Under the pieces are notes generated by a model. That model saw nothing but the letters and a program-made list of their open reading frames with translations, had not been told where the DNA came from and did no database searches. From contig JAULJL010000025.1 of the NCBI GenBank assembly GCA_030761205.1, positions 2,962,001-3,026,000 on the forward strand: a stretch of 64,000 bases of DNA, in the 5' to 3' direction. The position numbers were made by a program, and so were the translations under genes. Shown piece by piece: positions 1-14,459 of this stretch; the first letter of the stretch is position 1, and each line of letters opens with the position of its first letter. Source of the stretch: Fremontodendron californicum. Its lineage: Eukaryota > Streptophyta > Magnoliopsida > Malvales > Malvaceae.

Positions 1-127
1 TATGCTCAATTTTTTCCAAGTTTTTCCATATATTTGGAGGATCATTCCTCCATACCCTTGTCCGAATATGTGTCGGACATGGGTGTCAGACACACTTCAG
101 GGAAAATGAAGAGTCGGACTAACATAG
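1..127 (+). mobile_element. CTATGTT-family short TIR element, copy A (left end off window)
   Basis: Ends with the family 3' terminus GAGTCGGACTAACATAG at 111-127 and carries the internal family block around GTCCGAATATGTGTCGGAC. Its 5' end lies left of the window. It is within PRP40A transcription, presumably an intron, because the next exon has not been reached. Confidence 0.8.
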
Positions 128-350
128 ATCAGAAGTTCCATATCAGTATCTGGGACACCAACAGAGAACTGTATGCATTTCCAAATTTAATAAAACCTTT
201 GTCAACCTTAAGAAAAGGACTTTTCTCGAAAATACTAGGAGAAGAGATTCCATATGATGAACAGTTATCATTTATCAAAATATTGCGGCGTAGCAAGTAA
301 ATGTTTAGTTTAAACTATCACAATCACAATCCAATCTAACCAGCAAGTAC

Positions 351-3300
351 CTGAACTCCTGACTACTTTCAAAAAGATGTTTGCACTCCTCCCATGCTGA
401 AGATGAAGTAATTTCCTGAACATGTTAAACAATCACATAGATTGAATAAAAAGAAATTTCCAGACTATTCAACTATTCTACCAAAATTTTAAGGACATAG
501 CCTGCCTCACCTTTATAGAATGCAATAAATCAAAGAAGTCATCAGCAAGACGTTTACGCTTCTTAGCTTCTTTCTCCTCCTTCTCCTTGACCCTTTCAAG
601 CAACTCCTCAAAAACTAGCTGCAAAGGTGAAGATGTCAATTCAATTAAATAGTCAGCTGGTTGTCCCTCGCCTTAACATCAATTGAAATCACATAATATT
701 AAACATCTTAATGCCATAGTTTGTACAATGAATCCCTGCACCCATGTCCTCCTTTCAGACCCTTTGCCCCGTGTTGTCTAATTCCAAGTAACGGAAATGT
801 AGACACTTGGATGCATACCCACACCCCATACCGTACACAAGTCCGAGCAACACAGATGTTCATTAAAGAGTACAAAGTTTTTGGAGCAGCCCAAAATTCC
901 AACAGCATGCCCTTGCAAACCACTCTGGTATTCAAACAAAACTGAGAACTATTAAGAACATGCATACACCTTCAAGTTAACATCTGATATAGGTGGAGAG
1001 CTAATATCCTCCAAAATAGCAGCCCTCAAGTCTTCTACTGTCCAAGTTGACGCCAAAGAAATCTGAAAACTTACCAGAATATTAGACAAAAAATTCTTAA
1101 GGGCATTTTAAGGAAAGAACACAGTGGAATGCCATTGCCATACCTTTCTCAACTTAACTGCATCCTTCACTCGAACTTTATCATCATGATACTGTAAATT
1201 GAACATAAGTAGGCAAGTTGTAATGAGCACTACTCGTTTGCTAAATGAAAGTAACCATGATTACCAAGACAGTCACAAAAACAATTGTTAGGCACTAGTA
1301 ATATTTCTTTCATTAAAAGCCCACCCCCGCATGTCTTATTGTCTTAACATGAATAGTAACGGAACCTAAGCACTGAATCCACATGCCAAGCACCAAAAAG
1401 TAATAAAGGTAAAAAGGTAACAATGTGACTAGTGAGCAACAGGGTTATTTCTGATCAGCTAGATGTTTGAAGTTTTCAGTTTATTTTGAGTTTCAACTTT
1501 TGACTATTTTGAAATTTGTAGTGTCTTAAGAACCCTTGCGTGGAATTCTCATAATAACCCTTACGTGGACTTTTGAAACAGAAAATAGGGACGCAATTTC
1601 TTAGGATATTTTTAAATGTTTTTACTATGCAACCAAAAAATAAAGTTGAAATTAAATTTCAGACTTTCACTTTAGCATCAAATTCTGCTCTTCAACACCG
1701 CATAATAACATGGCATTAAAGATTTTCCCAGTTAAAGAAATTAAAACAGTAAGCAAAGAAAACCAGAGAAATAATAAATCTTGTAACAGAGATGAATTTT
1801 TGTTGAGGTTGAATGTAAAATAACATATACATTTGAACCCAAAATCATGCAAACCAAGGCTCTTCATTCCAGAAAAGGCCAAAGAAAGCCAATGATTTAC
1901 TATATATTATAGTAACTTCTGGGTAAAATACAGAAAATTAACCAGAGTACAAAGGTAAAGATTCACCTGTTTCTGAAGCTCCTCAGCTACATCTTCAAAC
2001 AAATCTTTTGGTGTTGAACCTGAGGTGTTGGATGCAACTGCCACAAAGGGAGGTGAATCTTTAACCTGAAAACAAAAGCCATGAAACACACATCAGAAAA
2101 CAAGATAATAATAGCTACCTTGTGCACTTTTCTCCCAAAACCATATCAAACTAGCTTGCTAACCATCATGCAATAATCACGCCAGTGAGTTTTGGCAGTA
2201 AGAGTTGCTGCAGCAACATGTCCTTCCATCAACTTGCGGAACTCATCACGATTTTTACGCTCTACCTTTCTCAGTTCTTCCTATTTTGATAAAAGACTCA
2301 GATCAGACCATAGTCCCCAAATGCAGACACCAAACATGATCACTAAAGTAAATAATTGAGGTCACCTTTTGCATCCTCGTCTGCTCCTCTTCTTCCTTCT
2401 CTAAATCCAGTATATATTCCTATAAAAACCTCTTAAAATTAGACTTGAAAGGCACATAGAAATTGCAAATAAGTACAATTAAAAAATAAAAACTATTGAC
2501 AGTCAAATGAAGGATATTACCTGAAATATTTCCAAGCGGTTGATTTTTTCAAGATGTGAGCATCTTCCGTCAGTTTCTAAGCGGTCCTGAACTTTTCGCC
2601 ACTGGCTATTTGCCTACAGAGTAATGGTACTACCTATATAGAGCCCAATATATAAACCACAAATGCAAAAACTTGAAACTTGCTTAAAGGTACCTTAATG
2701 AAGTCGCAAGATTCCAAATATCGCCTGTACTCCATTATATTCTGCTTGCGCTGCTCCTGTGCCTTCACCCGTTCCTAGCCAATAAACAAATTCAAGAAAA
2801 TCAAATCATGACCAAAAATTTTAAACCATAGTCCCAAAATTCGTAAAAGGCCTATTTCCCAACATGTACAAAGAGGACATTTATCAAATAAGCTCACAAC
2901 ATCTGAATAAATATAAAGACAGTTTTAGAATTATATTTCGTAGACATGCAGAATTTATAGATGATAATGCACTTGCAAAGGATGGCATAACCTTTTGCAT
3001 ATTAAATCAACCGGCAATAAACCTAAACAGTGATTGTAATGAAGGAGAAGGATACAAATATAGATACACAACTTGGCTTGGGTCGACTAACCTCATCCAA
3101 AATAAATGATTACATGATTACTAAGGTGTTTAGAAGTTCAAGCATTTTCACTTTTCCTAGGTTTTCTCCTTCTACAGAAAAAAACCAGAAGTATAAATTT
3201 AGGGGATCACAGGGTAAAACCATGAGCAGGAATATAGGGCTTGAATACAGAACAATATAAAACCGATGTTTGGCTTCCAGTTGGAAGGAGACAAACAAAC

Positions 3301-6300
3301 GTGTGATACAAGCAAATGCATCCATGTGAACACAAATATTCAAGCATACTATTACTAGTATATACCAAAAGTATTTGTTTTGGCAGATAAAAGGAGGTTG
3401 TGAGAGGCATGTAGTATACATTCTAGAGACACAACAGTTGAAATGGATAAGAGTTAAGGGGCCAAAACGTACCTTTTGCCTGAGCTCATCAACGTAATTC
3501 TCCAAAAGATCCTTCCTATCCTTCTCCCGCTCAACAGCTTTATACCTCTCATCATCTTCAAACATAGTAACTGCTTTGCTGAATGATAGTGCAAATACTC
3601 AATTAGTAAAGACCACTTGCCATGTAATACCCATGCTATACCAAACTTTGGTATAAGATCCAAACCAGAACATTATCAATGCTATATAAGGAATAAGGGA
3701 AAGCAAACCTCCATCTTGTGGATGATGTCAACTCCAAGCACTCCTGTACAAGATCAACAATTATCACATGAGAATAAGAAAAACATTGAATCTAGTAAAT
3801 AGAGATTATAGAATCTCTAGAATAGCAAATAACTTACCTCTAACATTTTTTTATATTCTTCCCGTGCTTTTTTCTGTTTAATTCGCCTTTCCTCAGCCTC
3901 CTGTTTTTTCTTTTGACCCAAAAACTGAAAAATGGATAAAAATTATGATAATTATAAATAACACCCAATGGAAATTAATGAACAACATAAATTGTCACTT
4001 ACACAATTTGAAACCAACCAAGCTACATGCACACTGAATAAGGGTTTGACTAAAAGTGAAAACAATGCAAGGATCTACCTCATTAAAAGCTTGTTTCCGC
4101 TCTCCAAGTGTTCTCAAAGCACCATATCTTTTGTCGTTTATTATTACTCTCATGGCCTATCATAATCAATTAAAATATCAGATACTTGCAGAAATGTGAG
4201 AAATACATTAAACTATATTGACATAATTCAAACTACCTATTGAATTACCTGATCCCATGTCCAGTCAGAACCAACATTTGCAGACTCCAAAAGAGCTTTA
4301 AATGCATCTTTAGCCTCCTAGAAGTGAAAATTATTTTGAAAAGTAATAGGGGTCAAGAATTGGAAAAGGAACATTAGCCGAGGAATATTGAAAATTCTGC
4401 TACATACTTGCTTGCCGGCATAAGTCAAAGGCTCTTGATCAATTGTTTTCTCTTCCAATGCATTGTTAATTTTCTCGCTCACTACCACATCTTTTACAGT
4501 TTCCTGAAAAACAGAAATCACTTATCGTCTTGCCAATTAAGCATATGCAGAAGTTATTGCTAGAAGGAAAGATGAATAAATCCATCACATACATCTGCAT
4601 TTTGTGTTGAAACTCCTTCAACAGAACTAACCATATCCAAAGAAGAAACTTTGCTGATATTATTCCTAAAAATTAAAGAGCAGAAAAGCATTCAAAGATG
4701 AAAAATGCAAAGTTACATAAGATCACTCAAAACCAGTTATGATAACAATACATTGGTGCCGTAATAGCATCGACCACTGTGAAAGAAACTTCAGAACTTT
4801 CTGAAACAGCAACAGATGGTGTGATAGTATCCTCAGCCGTCTGAACCACATGTACATTGGTCACTGTTGAAGAAGCTCCAACATGTAAATCTGACTCAGA
4901 AACCACCACAGGTTCAGTATTACTAGTAGCAAGAACTGGTGCCACTGGAACTGGACTTGAGGAAGCTCCTTGAATTATTCTAGATGATGTATCAGCACCA
5001 GATGGTGCAGGAGGTGCAGGAGCTGGAATATGAGAAAAAACTTCCGACTGTGTTCCTTCGGCAGATGCCATTTCTACTTGTTCACGAGCCAACTTGAATA
5101 TTATAACACCAATGCAAAAAGAGAAGGTAAGGAACCATGATAAGAAATCACAGGAATAATATGTTAACAGGTTGTCATGGGAGGAAACCTTCAGCTCCTC
5201 AGGGATTGACCATGTTGATAGATTTGTAACCTTGTTGTGGTAATACCTGCAGATGTTCACAAAAAGGATCTGATCATAAAATGCCAACAAATTTACAGAA
5301 GCTTAAAAGAAATTATTCAAATTACGCACTTTCTTCCATCGGGACTTGTATGTTCTTTCCAGTTAGTTGATGCATCTGCCCTCTGTCATGCAGATAAGAG
5401 TTAAGTACACACTCAACTTTGTTGGGGGGAAAATCCACCCAAATTTATTAAAAGGAGGAAAAAGAAGAAGAAAAAAGTTCAAAAAGGGAAGAAAAATCTC
5501 AGAGGTTTCCATTCCAGGCCAAAACTCCGTCAAAAAGAAAACAAAATGATTTGACAATCATATATGTTTAACACTTCAACTGTTAAAGACAATATTAGAA
5601 ATTTTACAAAGGCGAAAATAAGAAGAAAAAAAAGATTATACTATCATCACCTTTCACAAGTTTTATGCATAATGAACTGCCCATTGACAGGATTTAGTAA
5701 GCAAACAAATAAGTAAAAGAAGTTTCAACAATAACCAAAAGCTCACATCATAAGTCATAAGCAATATTAATCTACACTGACAAAAATGAAAGACACAATT
5801 AACCACAAAGAAGACCACTCTGTTTCTTTCCCCCTTCCCATCTCCTGGCCACCTTCTCATTTTTTTGGGATTGTGCAGCAAATTTTAAGAGACTATGCAT
5901 GTCTATAAATATAAAGTGTATCTACAATGCATCTATATACACAATAGTTGCAGAAGGTAACAACTAAAACTCAAATGTCAAAAAGAATGGGAAGAATACT
6001 TTAAAAGCTAGGAGCATGAAACACCATTAAACACTCTAACCAGCCCAAACCAATGTTACATGGACTCAGGTATGGGTATGTATCTAAGAGTCAGACTCGT
6101 CATATAGTCAAAGTTTTGGACTCGCAGAATCGGCTAAAAAGTGTCCAAAAATAGGATACGGGTACGTGGATACTTTATGTAAATACATTTAAAATATATA
6201 TTAATATAATTTAGTGTAAATAATTCCTTTTCTATTTTCTCCTAACTAGAAAACAAAAACAAAAAAAAACTTTATTTAAATATCTTGATACTCAAATTTA

Positions 6301-9300
6301 TTTTTTCTTAGTATTAATTTTAAATATTTTAATTTTAGTAAACCCAAATCTTCCAAATTGAAGTTAATTTTATATAATCACAACAGCCCAAATATATAAA
6401 AATCCCAAGATAACAAACTTTTATCTTTTTGGACCGGATAAAGATTAATTGTTTTGACTTTTGTTGAAGGAATGGGTTGTGCCTGTGGGCCTAAAAGTTT
6501 TGAAACCAGGTTAAAAGAAAAACCTAATTTTTCATTATACCCATTCGACCATTCCACCCTTTCTTCTCTACTTGTTCTTCCAGCGGCACCTCACAAAATC
6601 ACTGCAAAGAGCAGATTACTTTTGTCTAACTTGAAAAATTAAAATCTTTCTCTCTCTCATTTCTCTCTCCTTAAAAGATTTAGTTGCATAAATAGATCTA
6701 TCCATTTCTTTTTATTTTTTCCATCTAAGCTACGACGTTATAAAAGTTGGGAAACCCAGATCTCATCAGCAGCGTTTAGTCTAGCAATCTCCCTCCTTGC
6801 AACCCCTTTTTCTTAGGCTCTAATTTTTTAAGTGTGAAGATGCCGAACCCAAATGTGCAATGACGAGTCCGACACATATATCGTATCGGTACCCGTGTCG
6901 TATCATGTTGACACGGGTATGGCATCCTAAAGTGCCGAGTCCATGTAACAGAGGCCCCAACCACTAAAGAATGATGCAGCAAAAGAAAAAAGAAGTTGCA
7001 TAAAACTAGCATTGCCAATTGCGCCCAGGTAAACTGGCTAACAACCTGTCCAAGCTCAATATCCTCATCTTAGCCAAATGGAGTGAAATAGGCAGTGGCT
7101 CAGTTTAAAATTATGCAAATCTCCTCCATTTAAAGCCAAAATTACGAGGAAGAACAAGCATAAATGCCAAATATAAATTTCTGAAGGGGAAAAAGACCTG
7201 TCCTTTTAGCACCTATCTGATTCTTGGGTCAAGAAAAAGGAATCACTACCCAAATAACCCACTACCACCATCACTTTTGGGCACTTTTATAAATCCATCC
7301 ATCGGGATCAATACATCTTTGGTTATCAAATTTCACGGACTTCAAGATTGAATGAATCTTTCAGGGAATTTATCCAAGCAAAGATGACTACCCATAACAT
7401 ATTCTTCAGAAGCCATCCCAACAAAAGGAAATCCTCCATTAGAAGCAATAGTGAGAAAGTAAGATGATGAGCTTAAAGCCATTTTCTCTACCTTCCACCC
7501 AAATTATTTTTCTTCAATGGGATTTTTAAAAAAAATGAAGAAGCAAAAGATGACTGTCTCCTTCAGAAGCAAAACCGTAGGCATGATAACTAAAGCGCTT
7601 CATTTCTAATCTTTTAAATTTTAAATTTTTAAGGAATCAGATAAAAATGTTACTTTATCAGGCCATGCATGTTCCTCGGAATATTACAACCCGCTCACAA
7701 CACAAAAAGATGGCATCACAAACTTAGGCGTGAAGGGCATTGCAGCTTTTACAGTCGGAAATGGTAAACAACACCCACCAAAAAAGTTAACACAAACAAT
7801 CCTGCAATAGAATGAAAACAATCTAGAAAAGAATATGAATGACAGAATTACTAACATTCATGATATAAAGTAGGTAGAGCAAGCAGCAAAGACCCACAGC
7901 ATATCCTACCTCTCAATAGAGTAGCACAGCATGTACCTGTAAGCACCTTTAAAGCACCTTTAAAGCTAATGGAAGTCACACAAGACATTTAAAGATATAA
8001 CAATAAATGAGCTTTAGAGAATATGCCATTCGATTTATACAACTTAACATGCATGATACCAGCAAAATATAAATAACAAAATACCTTTTTAAGTACTCAC
8101 CCAAAAAAGAATGCTTTGGAAGTGGAAAGTGGCAAATGAGTAAGATTGCACAAAGAAAATTATATGACAATACACAAGCATCATAGTGAATTACAATCAT
8201 ATAATTCAAAACCATTCTCAGGGAAATCTCTAGCAAGTTGACCAAATACTAAAGTGGCACTCATGCGGAGATTAACTTTTAATGCTGCCTCATCAGGATG
8301 TACTGGTCAAAATTATTAGAGCATTGCCCATGAATTCTCTTTTCTCATGACAAAATGGCAGAGTAACTAATTGCTATGCATAATTATAGAGAGAGAAGAG
8401 AGAGTGAGAAAGCTAATGAGTGACAAACAAGAGAGTGAGCCTTTCAACAAATTACAAATCAAACAAAATAAAAACCTTAAGTTTTAAAGGTTCATTCATA
8501 AATAAACAAAGTAAAAAAAAAATCAAGTAAACTACATTCATACAGGTAATGACATGAAGGAGAAAATGCTCCGTGCAAGCTTTATTTTCCTCCATTAAAA
8601 GCTAGACCTGGAAGAGAGCTTCTTTGAAAATCAATTACCCCAAATAACAAAAAACATTTTGACAGTCCATTCTACTAGTTTCGTAAAAACAGTGAGAACT
8701 GAGGACTAAGGAGCTATAAATCATAAGTGCCTGCTTGGAATTCGATTTCAACCTTTACAAGCAAGCTAATGAAATATGTTTTCTACATTGGACCAAGATT
8801 AATTTTTCTTATCATGCAAAGTACATGCTCACTATGGCTGGAACCTATAAAACACAAGGGGCAATGCATCTAACACAGTTTAATAGTATAAGTAAGAAGC
8901 CAGAGACTGAAAATAATAGAGGAAAAGCAATATCATTAGAATAACTAACCTCAATTGGTGTCATCAATTCCAATGGCTTCTCCCAACTAGATTTCCGTGT
9001 CTTCTTATTGTAATAATATCTGCATAAGGCAAAATGGATCCATGGTTAAATAAATACAAGAATAAAGCATGCAAGTTCTCTAATAGATAACATCTAACTG
9101 CTACATTTATCCCAATGGAAGTGATGGATACGAAGTAGGAAAATGCATAGGTATAATTCTATGATGAACATTGCAATATCTAAACAGAAACATCTAGGAA
9201 TTTTTAAGTAGTACTAATTGACCCGAGACATAAGAAGCAGCCTGTACTCTGAAACTCTTATTGATAGACATTCAACATTCTCCAAACTCCATTACAAACA

Positions 9301-10732
9301 AGGGAAGACGAGTATTTCAGCAGTCATGTCAACTAAGGTGGCAGGACACATTATTCCCACCACATTCTCACAAAGCAATCCTTTCAAATATACCAAGAAG
9401 AGACATCTTTCACTATTGAAACCAAAATTCTAGCCTTAAACCCTTATCTATCAGCAGCCAACGCCTAGAGTATTATGTACCTTCTTCCATTTGCAGAAGT
9501 ATGCTCTATCCAATCTGTTGAAGCCTCTTCAGTGGGTTTAGGCTGAATGATAAGTGCCTGAAATTTTATAAAATTGTGAACTCGATGTGATACTTGCACC
9601 AATAGCATAACATAATAAGTTCGACGATAAAATAGCACAAGAAATACAGGAAGTGAAACAGTGTTTGGTTTAGATGTGTAGGAAAAGGTGGAGGCAGATG
9701 AATGTCCTTACTGGAATGGTAGCTGTGGAAACAGATGGTTGTTCACCAATTTGCTGCACAGATATGACAGAAGTACTCTGGCTCACATGGATACCCACCT
9801 GGCCTCCAACAGGAACATTCAGTGCCTGCAATTGTGCCATGGGTTGATATTGAGCCATGGCATTATGAGACACCGCCACCTGACCATAAGAAGATGGTGC
9901 AAACTGCAAAGACATGAATATAGAAAATCAAGGTATAAAATCTACAAAACAAATGTAGCATTAAGCACAATACGTTTTTAATCACTTACAGTATATGATG
10001 AAGCGAGGTGTGATGCTTGGAACCCAGGCAAATAGTTATTTGGAGTTTGAATATTAGATTGAGACAGAGATGCCCCTGGATTAACATGTTGATTTGGCTG
10101 AGCAGTTGGCAATGAAACTGCGGGTGGTGCAGGTAGAATATGGCTTGGTTGGCCTGGTCTTGCTGGTAACTGCTGCATTACTTGAGGAAATTGGGGTTGC
10201 GGAGTTTGAGGAGGAAACCTGGCATTCATCACAGTAACTCCTCTGGCAACAGGTTGAAACTGTTGAGGAGGCACTGAAACAAACTGTTGTGGCTGCTGTG
10301 ATGGAACAACATGTCGGAACTGCATAATATATATACACATATAATTGGAAAATAGTTTAGAACTTTAGATAGATAGTGTTGAATAATATGACATAGACAT
10401 TAGGAAGAACTGAAAGAAAAGTTATTACCTGACCAGAAAAAGGTGGAGGGAAATTTCGAGAAGGATCCATCGAGCCAACGATAGGAGGCGGATGAGGCTA
10501 ATTCAGGAAAAAGTGAAGCAATTAGCTCGCTATTTGTAGCATGGCCACTTCCGACTGAGGATAATAAAACTAGTCACCAGTTCTCTTGGAAAGATTTTTA
10601 TAAATGGTACATAAGCCCAGTGAGGGAAAAAAACCTTATTTCTTAATCACATTCACACCAACCTCTATTAGAAAAAACATTATTTCAATCACACACTACC
10701 TGTACACCTGAAAATTGAGGGTTACTGGCCAT
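351..10732 (-). CDS. PRP40A: Pre-mRNA-processing protein 40A (PRP40A), 3' end off window
   Basis: Spliceosomal scaffold: in plants PRP40 binds the RNA polymerase II C-terminal domain through its WW domains, and as a U1 snRNP component it bridges splice sites. I place 25 coding exons (genomic order reversed): 10700-10732, 10429-10497, 9990-10319, 9712-9903, 9481-9557, 8950-9019, 5330-5382, 5189-5246, 4752-5092, 4593-4665, 4408-4503, 4249-4317, 4079-4156, 3838-3924, 3709-3743, 3473-3578, 2694-2774, 2521-2613, 2366-2419, 2164-2280, 1967-2065, 1144-1191, 970-1062, 511-618, 351-415. All junctions keep frame, giving about 841 residues. Start MASNPQFSG matches family N-termini. A Q/P-rich region spans residues 35-208; WW1 is about 220-254 and WW2 about 261-291 (paired Trp visible, e.g. 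W265/W287). FF domains begin near 465, 536, 600, 672 and 785. The last exon(s) lie left of position 1. The 3.6-kb intron 5383-8949 holds a 0.9-kb transposon. Confidence 0.93.
6051..6953. mobile_element. 0.9-kb TIR element related to the CTATGTT family, in PRP40A intron 6
   Basis: Left terminus CAATGTTACATGGACTC and right terminus (reverse complement) CTCTGTTACATGGACTC are inverted repeats that resemble the CTATGTTACTCGGACTC terminus of the small family. The flanks GCCCAAAC (6043-6050) and GCCCCAAC (6954-6961) match at 7 of 8 bases, fitting an 8-bp target duplication. Subterminal GACACGGGTA-type motifs occur at both ends. The centre is AT-rich (6190-6440), then richer, with a CT-rich leader-like stretch and a 62-codon open frame at 6454-6642 that I do not recognise. 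No transposase is visible, so it is non-autonomous. Confidence 0.72.
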
Positions 10733-10747
10733 CTCAGCAATCTGGTG

Positions 10748-12300
10748 AGCCTAAAAAATAGTACAAAACTAACAACCATCATTATCATGTTAGAAGCCCC
10801 CATGAAAACAGACCGGAATAAGTTTCATTTTTTTTTTCTTTTGGAAGCAGGTAGAGAGGGAAGAGAGTTTGCAAAATACAGCAATTAGGGCCAAAAAACC
10901 ATGCGTCGTCAAAAAGGTTATACAAAGAATGAAATTGAGAAACTTCATCACGAAGGCAAATAAACTTGAGTGACTCCTACTAATTCAACAAGGTCCGATA
11001 ACAAACATGAAGAAAAGTAAATATCAATCATGAAGTAATGAGCTTACCAACTAAAAGCTTAAACAACAAAATGATGGCTCCACCATGCACTTAAAATAAA
11101 AAGTGCTTAGTTTTCCCTTTTCGCCAGCTGTTGAAGAAGATAATATTACTATCATAACTCTAATGATGATGCAATTGGATAAACTATAAAAGTTAGATAG
11201 TTTAATCCTAAAGTTTGGTGAGTTTTTGACACTTTTACTAACATATCTTTCTCAATCTTATCAGCAGTTAAGAGAGCTAACAGATTTATCTTAAGGTGAC
11301 TGTGACTCTGAAAGCCCTGATGAACACTGGTTCTTAAAAGAACACTTATAATAATAACAAAAGGCAATGCAGAGAGACACATATAAAAACCCTTAAAACG
11401 CACTTCAATCTTATCAAGGTAATTAAACATTAAACCTTTTCTCATGCATTTGAGGCAATAAAGGGTTGCATCACATTCAGTAGAAAGACATAATTAAAAA
11501 GCAAAAATATATATATAGAATTGTCCACCATGTACATGCACGTCTCAGAAACTCTAACTTTCCATTTCATCTTTTCTCTCGACAGCTAATAAAATTGATC
11601 AAGAGCCTAATTAGATGAACAAAACTACAAAGCATTGCCAAAAATACCAAAAACCATACACATATAATTAAACACATAGATATTGGCCAAAAACAAATAA
11701 ATAAATAAACCCATAGATAACCTAACACCCCACACAAAAAAATCCCAAACTGGGCATCCATTAATTCTATAAATAAAACTTAAAATATATCTGCAAACAG
11801 ATAATCATACATGCATATGCCTCAATTAGTTTCATGCACCCAAATACAAAGAAACAATAGAAAGATCAATTTTTAAGTCATTGGGTAGAGAGCATTGAAA
11901 CAATCACCAGAATGTTGACAAATGCAGTCAACTGTTTGGTTTTGAACCAATAACTCCATCAAAACAAAACCCCCAAATTCCCCATTACCCCCAAATATCA
12001 AAATCATTGCATGTCAAACCTAAAATAAATAAAAAATAAAACAAACAACATTTATATCCCTAATGATTAAACTAATTCAGAAATCATATGTATCAAATTA
12101 CAGTTGGTAAATTGAAATTGGCAGCTGTCTGAAACCCCAAAAAAAAAAAACGTACTTTATAGCGTTGGGGAGTGATGAAGAAAGCCGGAGAGAGAGACAG
12201 AAAGAATAGAAGAATAACTACAAGAGTATTTGAAAGAAACGCGTGAGGTGAAATGAAGGAAGTCACGAGACTGAAAAGGAATCCGCGCGTTCTTTGTGTT
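10748..12300 (-). other. PRP40A: PRP40A 5' leader exon and leader intron
   Basis: The ATG exon is preceded by a TTTTTTAG acceptor just upstream of GCTCACCAG, 15-20 bases before the start codon, so the leader must be spliced. A matching donor (AAA then GTACG on the minus strand) lies at 12156, placing a non-coding first exon at about 12156-12300 and a leader intron of about 1.4 kb. The intron holds only AT-rich sequence; I see no gene or clear transposon in it. The transcription start is not visible and the 12300 limit is a guess. Confidence 0.6.
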
Positions 12301-12524
12301 TGTGTTTTTCCTTTTCTTTTTCATTCCTCGAATGAAACCGAAAATAATTGAAAGAAAAAAAAAAAAAAAAAAAAAAAAATAGACGTTGGGATATTTTGCG
12401 TTGCCTTTGTAATTGTAACCGACCTTCTTATTCGCCCGTTTCCTAAAATGCCCTTCTTCTTTTTTCTCTACAATTTTCATTAGTTTGACTCTTTGACTCA
12501 CAGTCCATAGTTCAACTTCTTCAA
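12300..12524. promoter_or_regulatory. Short divergent promoter region between PRP40A and the EGY3 pseudogene
   Basis: Only about 225 bp separate the PRP40A leader (minus) from the ATG of the EGY3 relic (plus), so the two once shared a bidirectional promoter. It contains a long T/A homopolymer near 12356-12379. No TATA box is clear on either strand. That this is a promoter is inferred from position alone. Confidence 0.45.
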
Positions 12525-14099
12525 ATGGCTGCTTTCTTCTTCACTTCACACGCTTCGTTGTCTTCATGTAATCTCTATACCCTGCACAAAGAAGAAACAT
12601 AAGAACAAGAATGTTGGCTCAAGTTTAACTACCATTGTTTTCATCCTTTGTTGACTAGAATTCACTTAACAAGAAAACCCATCTCTCCTTTTCTGTATAT
12701 TCCAGTTCCAATCCAAGAAAACCCCTTGATTTGTCAATTTAACTATCTTCCATTTTCTAGAAGGTTACAGATGAGCGAGAAAGTGAACCTACTTCTTCGT
12801 CTTCAGTTGCAGTGGCATCTGAGGAACCAAATAATGAAAATGAAACTCAAACGAGTTTACTGTTTACAAGAAGCAGAATTGAGTAAAGCAAATGAAGAAA
12901 CTGAGAAGAAAGAAAACCAGCAAAAAATGGACTGGAAGACGGATGAGGAGTTTAAGAAGTTCATGGGCAAACCTTGTATTGAGGCTGCAATAAAGTTGGA
13001 GAAGAAGAGAGCCGATAGGAAGCTCAAGGAACTTGATAGGGAGAACAATGATAACCCAATTGTGGGAGCTTTTCACAAAACTGGTGCGTGATAATTTGAC
13101 TCGAGAGAAGGCAAGGTTGGACCGTTGGAACAACCAGAGGAGACCTTCAAGGCTCTTGATCTTAATAAGGTGGTTTTTTTTTACTAGGATTTTCAAATTT
13201 TCTTAGAAATGTCCTAGTATGTGCTTTTGTTAAAATAAAGTTTACTACTACTTATTGGTAGCTGTTCTTTATTTGTATGATTTTGGCTTTAACCAGCTTG
13301 TTTCAACTTCCCTGGTAAGGGTTTCTAATCTTATTATAATGATTGATTGTTTATACTGTCGAAGATTGTTGAGATGTGTCTTATCTGTTGTTCATATGCA
13401 TTAAATGTACTTCATAACTTGTTCCTGTGTTTAATGATTAGTTAAGAACTAGATCATGTTTCTGCAAGCTTTTATTCTATCAGAGCATGCCAAAGAACAT
13501 TGAAGGCTTATTGTCTTTTGTTGATATATTGTTGACATAACAGTTAAAGAGCTGTTTTAGATTTGATGCATTTTTTGCAAACTGATGTCCGAAGATTTGG
13601 AGATGGGGGGATTTTCATTGGGAATTTGAGAAGACCCATCGAAGAGGCCATTCCTACACTGGAGAAAAAGCTATCCGATGCTGCAGGCCGGGAAGTCGTC
13701 TTATGGTTCATGGAGGAAAGAGGTAACTCTAAGATGAGCTGATACTTAGTTTTGCTGATAGCATTTTATGCTTTCAGAATAGCAGGTGAATATGTTTTGC
13801 TTATCAGAGCCTAATTTAGTTATTCTTATGCTTCAAGGCATGTGTGGTGCAATGCAACCTAAATCAGAAATAGATCTTCAATTTGAGTCTACCAAGCTGA
13901 GCACTTCTTGTGGATATGGTAGTTCAGTGGTCTTATGTGTTGCAACTTTCGGGGCAATTGCACTGATGAGTGTATTCTTCTTGAAACCTGGTGCTACATT
14001 TGATGACTATCTGGCTGATGTTGTGCCTCTCTTTGGTGGCTTTGTCTCCATTTTGGGAGTTTCTGAGGTATGTCATAACTTTCTGTATGTAACTTCATA

Positions 14100-14446
14100 G
14101 ATGCTATATATCTTATTTGATGTCTGATCCTAATTTTCAGGTCTATAAGCTGAGCCTTTTGGCTTTCTTTAGCCTTTGGCATCTCTGCCTCCTGATTCTC
14201 TAGTATCTGAAATGGGAGACTCTGTCCTCCCCAGTCAGTGGGAGTTTCCTTGTAGGCTGTTTACTTCTCTTCAGTCCCATCAAGTTGCCTTCTATCTAGA
14301 TTGTAGGTTCAAAGTTCAAACCATCCAGTTTGATACTAGCTTCCATTGCTATTGGAAAGCGAGTTGAAGTTATTTTACAGATGAAGTTTCTTTGCTATCG
14401 GTCTCGGCCAGTTTCAAGCTATCTAGTTGCAGTCTCTGCCCGGGGT
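14100..14446 (+). other. Unexplained exon-like block inside the EGY3 pseudogene intron
   Basis: This stretch is less AT-rich than neighbouring introns, begins just after a good acceptor (TTTTCAG at about 14141), and shows interrupted open frames (63 codons at 14176-14367), but it has no resemblance to EGY3. It is the sequence into which the retroposed fragment at 14460 landed and resumes after it (14751-14815). It could be an older insertion or a captured gene piece. I do not recognise it. Confidence 0.35.
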
Positions 14447-14459
14447 AAGATTAAGGTTT

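Noticed and set aside
2864..3109. Plus-strand open frames across PRP40A introns
   Set aside because: Antisense or intronic shadows; the minus-strand exon model accounts for the locus.
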